Shown here in pieces: positions 1 to 8,056 of a DNA stretch of 64,000 nucleotides (the stretch's first letter is position 1; the number at the start of each line of letters is the position of its first letter). The notes below the pieces were generated by a model that had not been told where the DNA came from, did no database searches, and worked only from the letters and a program-made list of their open reading frames with translations. The DNA comes from Geothrix fuzhouensis (GTDB lineage: Bacteria; Acidobacteriota; Holophagae; Holophagales; Holophagaceae): contig NZ_JANHMQ010000001.1 in assembly GCF_024609325.1 (NCBI RefSeq), positions 992,001-1,056,000 of the forward strand. Direction: 5' to 3'. The position numbers and the translations under genes were made by a program.

Positions 1-398
1 TCGCCCACGGCTCGCCGGTGGATGAGGACGCCTACCTGCTCCACATGCGCGAAATCGGCCAGGCCTTCGACGCCTTCGAAGGCCCCCTTTGCTTCTTTGG
101 CCATACCCACCTGCCGGGTTGCTTCGAGCTGGACGAGGCCCAGGGCCGGTTGAACTGGATCTGCCTCCAGCCCGGCGAGTGGTTCGAGATGCAGCCCCAC
201 TCTCGCTACCTGGTAAACCCCGGGTCGGTAGGTCAGCCCAGGGACCGTGATCCGAGGCTCTCGTTCATGACCTACGATCCCAAACGCCGGCGGGTACGCC
301 TCCACCGGCTGGACTACGATGTGCATGGCGCCGCCAAGGCCATCCTGGCCGCAGGGCTGCATGTCAACCTGGCAGACCGGCTGAGCCAAGGCATCTGA
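1..398 (+). CDS. Metallophosphoesterase family protein, 3' part
   Basis: This is the C-terminal part of a calcineurin-like phosphoesterase; the frame is open to the left edge of the window, so the start is missing. It begins in the middle of a HGSP motif. It then carries GHTHLP (a metal-binding GHTH block) and YLVNPGSVGQPRD, the NPGS block typical of the YfcE/MJ0936-like family of small dimetal phosphodiesterases. The substrate cannot be told from this part. A PilZ protein follows 13 bases downstream on the same strand, so the two may be cotranscribed. The family is clear; the precise role is not. Confidence 0.85.
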   Translation, partial: AHGSPVDEDAYLLHMREIGQAFDAFEGPLCFFGHTHLPGCFELDEAQGRLNWICLQPGEWFEMQPHSRYLVNPGSVGQPRDRDPRLSFMTYDPKRRRVRLHRLDYDVHGAAKAILAAGLHVNLADRLSQGI

Positions 399-411
399 AA
401 GGCACTACCCC

Positions 412-1113
412 ATGGGAACTCCCATTTCCGCCCTGTCGGCCCCCGTTCTGGAACAGTTCCTCATCCAGGCACGCCTCACGAAGGCCGTGGCGAGCCTCCG
501 GCTTCAGGGCGTCAACTCCAGGTTGCTGGGCGATCTTCGCCTCCACAGCTTCCGTCCCGGTTCGACCCTGGAACTGTCCGGCATCCATGCCCGGGACGCA
601 GTGCCCGCCGAAGGCACACCCGTCACGCTCACCCTGCTGCTGGGAGAGGAGGTGCTCACCCTGGAATCCATCCTGCTCCCTCCCCTTCCGGGCGAGGACG
701 GGGACACGCTCCTGTGTCTCGATTGGCCGCATGAATCGGCGCAGTTGCACCGCCGCCGAGACATGCGCGTGGCCGCCCCGGAGCAGTCCCCCCTAAAAGT
801 CCGCGTGGGCCTCGGTGGACAGATCCACGACGCCCTGCTGGTGAACCTCACGGAAACCGGCGTCGGCCTCGCCCTGGAGGAATCCCTCGTCGTGGACCTC
901 CACGCTCCCGTGGACATCGACGCCGAGCTGCCGGATGGTTCAGTCCTCCACTGTCCCGGTGAAGTGCGACACCTGGCGTACCTCGAAGGCCAGGATTTCC
1001 CCACCCGGCTCGGCGTGGTCCTGCTGCCCGGCCCCGACACGGATCTCGAACCCATCCACCGCTTCATCCAGGCCCGGCGCACCGACCGGTCCCATCGGTT
1101 CAAGCAGGACTGA
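412..1113 (+). CDS. PilZ domain protein (YcgR-like)
   Basis: This 233-residue protein has an N-terminal beta-rich part (about 1-110) like the YcgR N-domain, then a PilZ domain from about residue 113. The c-di-GMP binding signature is visible as RRRDMR at 114-119 (the RxxxR arginines). It is followed by NLTETG at 145-150, a Thr variant of the usual D/NxSxxG. Proteins of this kind transmit c-di-GMP levels to motility or surface functions. No flagellar or pilus genes lie next to it, so the output is unknown. The HD-GYP phosphodiesterase at 35810-37585 is a possible opposing enzyme, but that link is only inferred. Confidence 0.8.
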   Translation: MGTPISALSAPVLEQFLIQARLTKAVASLRLQGVNSRLLGDLRLHSFRPGSTLELSGIHARDAVPAEGTPVTLTLLLGEEVLTLESILLPPLPGEDGDTLLCLDWPHESAQLHRRRDMRVAAPEQSPLKVRVGLGGQIHDALLVNLTETGVGLALEESLVVDLHAPVDIDAELPDGSVLHCPGEVRHLAYLEGQDFPTRLGVVLLPGPDTDLEPIHRFIQARRTDRSHRFKQD

Positions 1114-1125
1114 CCGGGCCTGGAA

Positions 1126-2598
1126 TCAGGCCTTGCGGAGGCTGACGAGGGTTCCGCCGGCACCCAGAGCCAGCATGATCACCGCCTGGACCAGGGTCTT
1201 GTAGGAGACCGAGTCCCCGGAGACGGCCGACCAGACGAAAAGCACGCCCGCGACGAGCAGCAGGACGTAGATCCCCAGCATGATCTTCCGGGCCTTCTCG
1301 TTCGTTTCTGGCGTGTCCTCGGAGAAGATCCGGTCGTAGAAGATGAGGCCGATCGCGGCGAGGACATTCAAAGCCACGAAGAGCAGCCAGAAGAGCCTGG
1401 CCGCCGCGGGCCCCCCAGGCTGGCCCACCAGAGGCTTCAGCATGGAGCCGTAGAGGGCGCCACCGAGGCTGGAGCCGATGAGGCTGCCGATCACTCCGTA
1501 CAGGAAGGCATAGCCCATGTAGACGGCCTTCTTGTCCGCTGGCGCCACCAGGCCCACATAGCTGTAGTACTTCGGGTGGGCCGTCATTTCGCCGATGGAG
1601 AAGACCGAGATGCCCAGGATGAACACCCATACGTTGGTGGAGGCCGCCAGGCAGAGGAACCCGAGGGTACCGATGACGATGCCCGACACCATGGTGGGGA
1701 GCGGCCGGATGTTCTTCACGAGCCGGCTGACGAGGACCTGCAGCAGGATGATGGTGCCGCCGTTGACCACCGTGACGTGCTCGGCGTCGAACTTCAGCGG
1801 CACGCCGAAGGAGGCGAAGAACCGGTTCACCGGTGTGGCGTCCACGAAATCGCGTAGGTACCAGAGCACCGATCCGAAACTCTGGAAGTACAGGATCCAG
1901 AAGCCTGAATAGACCACGATCATCAGCATGAACCGGGCGTCCCCCAGCACCAGGGCCGCGCCATGGGCCACCTCGCGCAGGCTCTTGGTGTTGGCGGGCT
2001 TCGGTGGGTCCTTGAAGAGAAATACCGTGGGCACCAGCATGGCGGCGCAGTAGAGGGCCGAGGCGATGAACACGTAGCGCCAGGAGAAGCCCTTCAGCAC
2101 GCTCACGACGAGGGGCGCCAGGAAGGCCCCGATGTTGATCATCCAGTAATAGATGCCGAACCCGAACCCGGAGTTCTCCTCTGTGGTGGTGCGCGCCAGG
2201 GTCCCCGAGATGATGGGCTTGAACAGGCCGGCGCCGGTGGCCATCACGAGGAGCCCCGCGAACACGGCCCCGTAGGACGTGACATTCCCGGCGATGAAGT
2301 AACCCGTCGCCAGGATCGAGAACGCGAAGAGCAGCATGCGCCGATACCCATACCGGTCCGCCAAAGCCCCGCCCGCGATGGGGATGACGTAGGTGAAGGC
2401 GTAGATCAGGCTTTGGAGGAAGCCGACGGATTGTTCCGTGAAGCCCAGGCCGCCCTTCACGACCTCGTTCGTGAGGTAGACCGCGAGCACGGAGTTGAGG
2501 CCGTAGTAGGCGGCCCGCTCGAAGAGCTCCATGACGTTCGCCAGCCAGAAGACGGGCGGGAAGGAGCGCAGGATTCCGGTGGGACGCTGGTTGGGCAT
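1126..2598 (-). CDS. POT-family (proton-dependent oligopeptide) MFS transporter
   Basis: This protein of about 490 residues has roughly 12-14 hydrophobic segments. It shows the POT/PTR hallmarks: ERAAYYG near the N-terminus (the ExxER-like motif), GALADRYGYRR in the first cytoplasmic loop, and GAGLFKPIISGTL (the FKPxxS block). The family imports di- and tripeptides with protons across the inner membrane. The ATG at 2598 is preferred over an in-frame GTG at 2637, because that GTG has no ribosome-binding site. A TATAAT sits at 2605-2610 just before the ATG, so the gene may have its own promoter and a nearly leaderless message. It lies downstream of the aldehyde oxidoreductase operon on the same strand. 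Confidence 0.85.
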   Translation of the reverse strand: MPNQRPTGILRSFPPVFWLANVMELFERAAYYGLNSVLAVYLTNEVVKGGLGFTEQSVGFLQSLIYAFTYVIPIAGGALADRYGYRRMLLFAFSILATGYFIAGNVTSYGAVFAGLLVMATGAGLFKPIISGTLARTTTEENSGFGFGIYYWMINIGAFLAPLVVSVLKGFSWRYVFIASALYCAAMLVPTVFLFKDPPKPANTKSLREVAHGAALVLGDARFMLMIVVYSGFWILYFQSFGSVLWYLRDFVDATPVNRFFASFGVPLKFDAEHVTVVNGGTIILLQVLVSRLVKNIRPLPTMVSGIVIGTLGFLCLAASTNVWVFILGISVFSIGEMTAHPKYYSYVGLVAPADKKAVYMGYAFLYGVIGSLIGSSLGGALYGSMLKPLVGQPGGPAAARLFWLLFVALNVLAAIGLIFYDRIFSEDTPETNEKARKIMLGIYVLLLVAGVLFVWSAVSGDSVSYKTLVQAVIMLALGAGGTLVSLRKA

Positions 2599-2604
2599 CC
2601 GGGG

Positions 2605-2610
2605 ATTATA
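2605..2610 (-). promoter_or_regulatory. Candidate -10 box of the POT transporter gene
   Basis: Read on the minus strand this is a perfect TATAAT ending 6 bases before the ATG at 2598. That spacing would start the transcript at or next to the start codon. No good -35 hexamer is visible upstream, so the call rests on the -10 alone. Confidence 0.35.
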
Positions 2611-2651
2611 CGGGACCGGCAGGTCATTCTTGGGCACAGATGCGTGCGGGC

Positions 2652-2939
2652 CTAGCCCCCGCCGCGCTGGAAGCCACGGTGGAACCGGGCCATGAAGGCT
2701 TCGACCTCGCCCTTCGAGTACCCCTCGAGCTGGATGTCGATCCGGTGCCGGGGCAGGACCACGCTGCCCAGACGGAGATCCGCGAGCGGGCTGAGCCGGA
2801 TCGTCCAGCGCCCTGAGCCGTCCCGACCCCGGAAACCCCCGCCATCCCCCGTTGCCTCGGCCAAGCCGACCGCCCCAGGCAGCAGGCGCAAAAATTCCTC
2901 GCGACTGAGGGTCATCTCCAGGCTCACCGAATCACGCAT
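2652..2939 (-). CDS. Small unknown protein of the aor operon
   Basis: This 95-residue protein has no domain I recognise. It is predicted soluble, with alternating beta-type segments and an acidic/basic C-terminal helix (EGYSKGEVEAFMARFH). Its ATG overlaps the stop codon of the MoaD-like gene by one base (TGATG), which indicates translational coupling. It is therefore probably part of the aldehyde oxidoreductase system, perhaps in cofactor maturation or assembly. The position is suggestive, but no function can be read from the sequence. Confidence 0.65.
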   Translation of the reverse strand: MRDSVSLEMTLSREEFLRLLPGAVGLAEATGDGGGFRGRDGSGRWTIRLSPLADLRLGSVVLPRHRIDIQLEGYSKGEVEAFMARFHRGFQRGGG

Positions 2940-3193
2940 CAGCCGCCGGCCACTGGAGGCCAGATGGCCAGGGCTTGGCCTTCAGCAAGGGTTCGCGTAC
3001 CCCATTCCGGGCCGGCCACCCAGACGCCGTCCACCAGCACGATGGCGCACTGGCTCGGCGGAATGCCCTGGCGTTGGATCAGGTCGGCCACAGTCACGCC
3101 TGGTTCGACGTCCAACTCGATGCGATGGCGGGATCTGGCCTCCGCCGGGAGGTGGGCCGCGAGCGAGGCGAACAGCTTGAGGGTGACCTTCAT
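2939..3193 (-). CDS. MoaD/ThiS-like sulfur carrier protein
   Basis: This 84-residue protein has a ubiquitin-like fold and ends in the diagnostic Gly-Gly (PPVAGG). That terminus is thiocarboxylated in MoaD and ThiS. The body matches MoaD-type proteins: LKLFASLAAHLP, the GVTVADLI segment, and ALAIWPPVAGG. In W/Mo enzymes it would supply dithiolene sulfur for pterin cofactor synthesis. Its ATG overlaps the end of the preceding flavoprotein gene by 4 bases (ATGA), tying it to the aldehyde oxidoreductase operon. It probably serves the tungstopterin of the enzyme encoded upstream. Confidence 0.85.
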   Translation of the reverse strand: MKVTLKLFASLAAHLPAEARSRHRIELDVEPGVTVADLIQRQGIPPSQCAIVLVDGVWVAGPEWGTRTLAEGQALAIWPPVAGG

Positions 3194-4434
3194 GCCACGC
3201 TGTGCGCTGCGGCCAGGTAGGCCTGCATGATCTGGGTCGGATCCTGCAGGAGCCGCTGTTTCCACTTGCCCAGGCGAACCCGGCCCTCGATGAGGCCCCG
3301 GAAGGCGCCCACATGGTCGGCGAAGCCCACGCAGTTCGCGCCCACGAGCCGGTCCCCGTCGAACTGCAGGTTCAGGTAGCGGTAGTGGGCCTCGTCGAGC
3401 ACCTCGGTGGATTCCCCGTCGGGGACACCCTGCCACTCACCGAAAGAGGAGGAGACGAGGCCGAGAGTGGTCAGCACATTGAAGACAAAGCTGCCTCGGA
3501 ACTCGGCGGTCTTTCCGGCCATGTTCAGCGCCGCGATGCGGCCCTGCTCCACGGCGTTGGGCTGAATGGCGTTGAGCTGCCGCCGGCCTGTGAGGCAATC
3601 GGTGGCCTCGGCGACGTCCCCGGCGGCATAGATGCCGGCAACGTTGGTCTGCATGGTGGGATCCACCAGGATCCCGCGGTCCACCTCGATGCCGCTGCCC
3701 TCCAGGAAGCCCAGGTTGGGATCCACACCCACCACACTGAGGTAGATATCCGCGGGCAGGACGCGCCCCTCGCCCAGGGCCACCTGCAGGACGCCCTCCT
3801 TGAGGGTGATGCCCTGAGGCTGGGTGTGCGTGAGGATCTTGACGCCCTTGGCCTCGCACCAGGTGCGGATCATGCCGCTGGCGGTGGGGTTCATCATGCG
3901 GCGCACCATGTAGCCGCTGCGGACGAGGATGGTGAGGTCCACGCCCCGCGACAGCAGGCCCTCCATGATGATGCAGCCCACAAAGCCAGCGCCCATCTGG
4001 ACGATGCGGGTGCCAGGCCGGGCCTTGGCGAGGATGGTCCGGGCGTCTTCAAGAGTCCAGCAGCTGTGCACCCCCGGCAGATCCATGCCCGGGATCTTCT
4101 CCAGGCTGGGCCGCGATCCCGTGGCGATGAGCAGGCGATCGAACGGCAGGTCCCGGCCATCACCCAGGTCCACGGTGCGGCGGGCGACATCGACGCCTCT
4201 CGCGCGGGCCTGCACCAGCTGGATGCGCAGGCGGTCGTAGTGGTCGGCATCCTTCCGGATGTGGGTGCCCCCCTCCGCGATCTCCCCCTTCAGCAGGTAG
4301 GGGATGGCCATGCGGGCATAGGGCGGCTCGCCCTCGCCGCAGAGCAGGGTGATCTCTGCGGCAGGGTCCGCCTTGCGCAAGGTCTCAGCGGCAACCACGC
4401 CGGCGGGACCGCTACCGATGATCAGGTGTCGCAT
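3190..4434 (-). CDS. aorC: FAD/NAD(P)-binding oxidoreductase, AorC-like subunit
   Basis: This 414-residue pyridine-nucleotide-disulfide-type flavoprotein has an FAD dinucleotide fold at the N-terminus (GSGPAG, residues 7-12), a second NAD-binding fold around GAGFVG (148-153), and the FAD-contacting AAGD block near 270-273. Its position directly after the tungsten subunit gene matches the FAD subunit (AorC) of multi-subunit aldehyde oxidoreductases such as that of Aromatoleum. In those enzymes AorC links the Fe-S chain to NAD. The gap from aorB is 15 bases, and it overlaps the downstream MoaD-like gene. A generic NADH oxidase-like role is the alternative if it is not in the complex. Confidence 0.85.
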   Translation of the reverse strand: MRHLIIGSGPAGVVAAETLRKADPAAEITLLCGEGEPPYARMAIPYLLKGEIAEGGTHIRKDADHYDRLRIQLVQARARGVDVARRTVDLGDGRDLPFDRLLIATGSRPSLEKIPGMDLPGVHSCWTLEDARTILAKARPGTRIVQMGAGFVGCIIMEGLLSRGVDLTILVRSGYMVRRMMNPTASGMIRTWCEAKGVKILTHTQPQGITLKEGVLQVALGEGRVLPADIYLSVVGVDPNLGFLEGSGIEVDRGILVDPTMQTNVAGIYAAGDVAEATDCLTGRRQLNAIQPNAVEQGRIAALNMAGKTAEFRGSFVFNVLTTLGLVSSSFGEWQGVPDGESTEVLDEAHYRYLNLQFDGDRLVGANCVGFADHVGAFRGLIEGRVRLGKWKQRLLQDPTQIMQAYLAAAHSVA

Positions 4435-4449
4435 GGGACGACCTGCCGC

Positions 4450-6300
4450 TCATACGCCGAGGCGCGAACGCGTCTCGGCGGTGGGAACGCCTTCCTTGGT
4501 CCAGCCGCGGAGTTGGTAGTACTCGGGCAGCATGATGTCGAGCTTGGATACGGCGCCTTTCTGGGGGCCGGTCTTGGCGGGTTCCTTCATCAGCCGCGGC
4601 GGCAGGTTGTCGTCCTTGGCCGTGAAGCCAGCGGCGAGGTTGAACTCGCGCTCCAAGTTCCAGATGCGCTCACCCACCAGGAGCAGGCGCTCTTCCGACC
4701 AGTCGCCCTCGCAAGCGGCCTGGATCTGCGGCTGGATGTCCGACAGGCCCCAGGCGAAGGTGGTGAAGAGGCAGATGCCGGCGGAGTCCACCACGGCGGT
4801 GAGATCCTGGAAGGCCTTCAGCATGGCGGGCTTCCCTTCGGTGGCCTGGGGCTCCATCTTTACGGGAATGCCCAGCACCTCGGGGGACACCATGTAGCCG
4901 CGCAGGTGGCAGGCGCCCCGGTTGTTGGTGGCGTAGGCCAGGCCCATGCCTTGCAGGCCGCGGCCATCGTAGGCCGGGAATTCCTGGCTCTTCACCGTCA
5001 TGGACAGGTCGGGCCGGCCGTATTTCTCGCACAGGCGCCGGGAGCCAAGGCCGATGATCTTGCCGAACCCGATCCCCTGGGCGGTCCATTCGGCGAGCTT
5101 GACCAGAGCCTCGGTGGAGCCGAAGGGCATCTTCAAGCCGGTCTCCTTCTCCGTGAGGATGCCCAGGTCGAAGAGCTCCATGGCCGCGCCGACGGTCGCG
5201 CCGAAGGAGATGGGGTCGAAGCCGTCCTCGTTGCAGAGGAAGTTGGCGTAGGTGAGGGCCTCCAAATCATTCACGCCGTTGGCGGCGCCCAGGGCCCAAG
5301 CGGCCTCGTATTCCACGCCACCGGAGGCGCCGTGGTACTGGGGCTTGTCCTTGACGCTGAAGTGGCTGGGATCCATGCGGGAGATACGTCCGCAGGCGAT
5401 GGTGCACCCGAAGCAGGCGCCGTTGGTGACGAGGTTGGCCTTGCCGTCCGTGGGCCGCTTCTCGTGCATGGCCTCGCCGGAGATGTCATGGGCGCCTTCG
5501 AACTGAACCTCGCGGTGGTTCCGCGTGGGCAGCGCCCCCAGCTCGTTGATGACGTTCATGAGCACCTGGGTGCCGTAGGTGGGGAGTCCCTGCCCCGTCA
5601 CCCCGTTGGCGGCCAGCACCTTCTTGCCCGCCTCGGTGGCGGCCAGGAAGGCCTGGGGGTTCGCCATCTGGTACGCGTCCGTGCGGGTTCCCCGCACAGC
5701 CACAGCCTTCAGGTTCTTGGAGCCCATGACCGCCCCCACGCCGGACCGCCCGGCGGCGCGGTGCAAGTCGTTCACGATGGCCGCGTAGAGCACGCGGTTT
5801 TCGCCCGCCCGGCCGATGGCGGCCACGCGGATCTGGGGATCCTGGTGCTGGGCTTTGATGGTCTCCTCGGTCTCCCAGACGGTCTTGCCCCAGAGGTGGG
5901 AGGCGTCCACCAGTTCGGCCTTGCCATCGTTGATGAGGAGGTAAACCGGCTTGGGCGAGGCCCCTTCGAAGATCACCATGTCCCAGCCCGCGAACTTCAG
6001 CTCGGCGCCGAAGTAGCCACCGGAGTTCGAGCAGGCGATGGCGCCCGTGAGCGGGCCCTTGGTGACCACGGAATAGCGCCCGCCCGTGGCGGCCATGGTC
6101 CCCGTGAGCGGGCCCGTCACGAAGATCAGCTTGTTCATGGGCGAGAAGGGATCAACTTTCGGGTCAATCTCGGACACGAGGTATTTGGTGGCGAGGCCCC
6201 GCTGGCCCAGGTAATCCTGGGCCCACTGCATGTTCAGCAGTTCCGTGGTGCAGGTGCCGGCCTCGAGGTTCACGCGGAGAACATTCTTGGTCCATGCCAT
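4450..6300 (-). CDS. aorB: Aldehyde:ferredoxin oxidoreductase, tungsten subunit (AorB-like)
   Basis: This 616-residue protein is typical AOR-family size and oxidises aldehydes to carboxylates at a tungsten bis-pterin centre. The [4Fe-4S] ligands are visible as C296, C299 and C303 (GACFGCTIACG) and a distant C510, matching the spacing in archaeal AOR. N-terminal signatures include VTGPLTGTMAATGGRYSVV and KGPLTGAIACSNSGG. It lies 12 bases after a four-cluster ferredoxin-like gene and 15 bases before an FAD subunit gene, so the bacterial AorABC heteromeric form is likely. In that form the reverse reaction, acid reduction, is also possible. Substrate preference cannot be read from sequence. Confidence 0.95.
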   Translation of the reverse strand: MAWTKNVLRVNLEAGTCTTELLNMQWAQDYLGQRGLATKYLVSEIDPKVDPFSPMNKLIFVTGPLTGTMAATGGRYSVVTKGPLTGAIACSNSGGYFGAELKFAGWDMVIFEGASPKPVYLLINDGKAELVDASHLWGKTVWETEETIKAQHQDPQIRVAAIGRAGENRVLYAAIVNDLHRAAGRSGVGAVMGSKNLKAVAVRGTRTDAYQMANPQAFLAATEAGKKVLAANGVTGQGLPTYGTQVLMNVINELGALPTRNHREVQFEGAHDISGEAMHEKRPTDGKANLVTNGACFGCTIACGRISRMDPSHFSVKDKPQYHGASGGVEYEAAWALGAANGVNDLEALTYANFLCNEDGFDPISFGATVGAAMELFDLGILTEKETGLKMPFGSTEALVKLAEWTAQGIGFGKIIGLGSRRLCEKYGRPDLSMTVKSQEFPAYDGRGLQGMGLAYATNNRGACHLRGYMVSPEVLGIPVKMEPQATEGKPAMLKAFQDLTAVVDSAGICLFTTFAWGLSDIQPQIQAACEGDWSEERLLLVGERIWNLEREFNLAAGFTAKDDNLPPRLMKEPAKTGPQKGAVSKLDIMLPEYYQLRGWTKEGVPTAETRSRLGV

Positions 6301-6312
6301 GGCAGTCGCTCC

Positions 6313-6789
6313 TCACACCGTCGCGGGGTTGGTGTCGGTCTTGCCGGCCCACTGGCGCATCTTCCCGAGTCCCGTCCAGTCGGCGTCCACGTAGGTGATG
6401 GCGCCGGTCGGGCAGGCCTTGGCGCAGGCCGGCTCGCCGCCGCAAAGATCGCATTTCTGCACCTTCCCCGAGGAGGCCACGTAGTTGATGGTGCCGAAGG
6501 GGCAGGCGATCGTGCAGACCTTGCAGCCCACGCAGGTGGGCTCAAGCACGATCTTCGCGCCGGTGACGGGATCCAGCCGGATGGCATCCACGGGACAGGC
6601 CGTCATGCACCAGGCCTCGTCGCACTGCGTGCAGGTATAGGGCACAAAGCGACCTTCCTTGTGGAACGTGAACACCTTGATGCGCGACTTGGCGATGGTG
6701 AAGCTCCGGTGGTTCTCCCAGGCGCAGGCCATCTCGCACTGAAGGCAACCCGTGCACTTGTTGGGATCGAGGTGGAGGGACTTCTGCAT
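6313..6789 (-). CDS. aorA: Four-cluster 4Fe-4S electron-transfer subunit, AorA-like
   Basis: This 158-residue polyferredoxin has sixteen cysteines in four ligand sets: 12/15/18/22, 53/56/61/65, 86/89/92/96 and 113/116/122/126. That suits four [4Fe-4S] clusters, as in HycB/DmsB-type subunits. The ATG at 6789 is chosen because a strong AGGAGG lies 7-8 bases upstream; the open frame extends further but without signals. It is the first gene of the operon and would carry electrons between the tungsten and FAD subunits. AorA of Aromatoleum is known to polymerise into filaments; whether this one does is unknown. Confidence 0.9.
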   Translation of the reverse strand: MQKSLHLDPNKCTGCLQCEMACAWENHRSFTIAKSRIKVFTFHKEGRFVPYTCTQCDEAWCMTACPVDAIRLDPVTGAKIVLEPTCVGCKVCTIACPFGTINYVASSGKVQKCDLCGGEPACAKACPTGAITYVDADWTGLGKMRQWAGKTDTNPATV

Positions 6790-7106
6790 GGCGAAACCTC
6801 CTATGTGATGGGACTGTCGCGAATGGATCGCGATGATCATAGATCGGATAACGCTGGGCCGAATCCCTTTTTCACAGCCTTCGATGAGGACCACGCAGAT
6901 GCAGGAAGGGAAAGGCTTTCAGGCGCATTCGACGAATCATGGATCTAGAGACTCGGTCTCGTTATTTCACCAAATCACGCGAACCGCGGACCGACCCTGA
7001 GCGCGTCAGCCAGCCGGACACGTTTGGCACTTTCCCGGGTCCCGAGGAGCCCGCGCCTTGTGGTGCGCCCCGTTCGCGGGTGGAATGGAAGCTTCGAGGA
7101 TTCAGC
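6790..7106. other. Divergent intergenic region between aorA and the arnD-like gene
   Basis: This 317-base gap separates two divergently transcribed genes and must hold both promoters. The aor side has a strong ribosome-binding site at about 6797-6802. A TCGCGA hexamer occurs twice about 11 bases apart near 6818-6834, the second within ATCGCGAT, which could be a regulator site. In-frame codons continue upstream of the arnD-like ATG but look non-coding. I see no RNA gene. Confidence 0.4.
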
Positions 7107-7997
7107 ATGAAAGCCATTTCCCTCCGCGTGGACGTCGACACCCTGGAAGGCTCGGTCACGGGCATCCCCACCCTGCTGCGCCTGCTGGACAAGCACCAGA
7201 TGCGGGCTAGCTTCTACTTCAGCTTCGGCCCCGACAACAGCGGCAAGGCCATCCGGCGCATCTTCCGCAAGGGCTTCCTGGCCAAGATGCGGCGCACCAA
7301 CGCCACCAAGCTCTATGGCTTCAAGACCATGATGTACGGCGTGCTCATCCCCGCGCCTATCATCTGGAAGCGGGCCGCCGCCGAAATGCAGGCCGCGAAG
7401 GCGGCTGGCCACGAGGTGGGCATCCACGCCTGGGACCACGTGCAGTACCACGACCTCCTGGACCGGAAGTCGCGAAAGTGGCTGGCCGACTGGTACTCAA
7501 ACGCCCACGAGGCCTTCGGCACCGTGTTCGGCGAGAAGCCCCTGGGCGCCGTGAGCCCCGCCTGGCGCTGCAACGACACCACGCTGGAATTGCAGGAGGC
7601 CTATGGTCTGGCCTACGCCGGCGACTGCCGCGGCTTCGCGCCCTTCTACCCCATCGTGAAGGGACGCACACTCAGCACCCTCCAGATCCCCACCACCCTG
7701 CCCACCCTGGACGAGTTGCTGGGCCTGGACGGCCGCACGCCAGAGCAGGTGAACCGCGAAGTCTGGGACCTAGTGCGGGAGGACGCCCTGAACGTCTACG
7801 CCCTACACACCGAGGTCGAAGGCGGCGCGCTGTTCGAAACCTTCGACGCCTTCCTGGGGGGTCTGCGCGAGCGCGGCGTCCACGCCCGCACCCACGCTGA
7901 CTGGCTACCAGAGCTGGAGGCCGCCCACCCGCCGGCCAAGGCCGTCTCCCGCCGGGAGATCCCAGGACGGGCGGGCTGGGTGAGCTGGGGAGGATGA
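7107..7997 (+). CDS. arnD: ArnD-like polysaccharide deacetylase / deformylase
   Basis: This 296-residue protein has the NodB-type deacetylase fold. It matches ArnD closely: the start resembles VGLRIDVDTFRGT of the family (here LRVDVDTLEGSVTG), then FYFSFGPDN, EVGIHAWDHVQYH with the metal-binding His residues, and YAGDCRG. ArnD removes the formyl group from undecaprenyl-phosphate-Ara4FN in the lipid A aminoarabinose pathway. No other arn genes lie in the window, so the substrate could be another polyprenyl-linked sugar. The ATG at 7107 has GAGG about 8 bases upstream, and the resulting length equals that of known ArnD. Confidence 0.85.
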   Translation: MKAISLRVDVDTLEGSVTGIPTLLRLLDKHQMRASFYFSFGPDNSGKAIRRIFRKGFLAKMRRTNATKLYGFKTMMYGVLIPAPIIWKRAAAEMQAAKAAGHEVGIHAWDHVQYHDLLDRKSRKWLADWYSNAHEAFGTVFGEKPLGAVSPAWRCNDTTLELQEAYGLAYAGDCRGFAPFYPIVKGRTLSTLQIPTTLPTLDELLGLDGRTPEQVNREVWDLVREDALNVYALHTEVEGGALFETFDAFLGGLRERGVHARTHADWLPELEAAHPPAKAVSRREIPGRAGWVSWGG

Positions 7998-8056
7998 CCA
8001 TCGCATGACGATGGCCGTTGCAGTACCCTCGGTGGCAGTCTCCTCCTGAGGTCGTC

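Noticed and set aside
3202-6948. A 1248-codon open frame on the plus strand across the aor operon
   Set aside because: It is the antisense shadow of the GC-rich aor genes. Its translation is rich in His, Gly and Leu without any domain, while the minus strand holds clear AOR, flavoprotein and ferredoxin motifs.
6939-7106. N-terminal extension of the ArnD-like protein
   Set aside because: The frame is open to 6939, but the extension has no family match; starting at 7107 gives exactly the length and N-terminus of known ArnD, with GAGG upstream.
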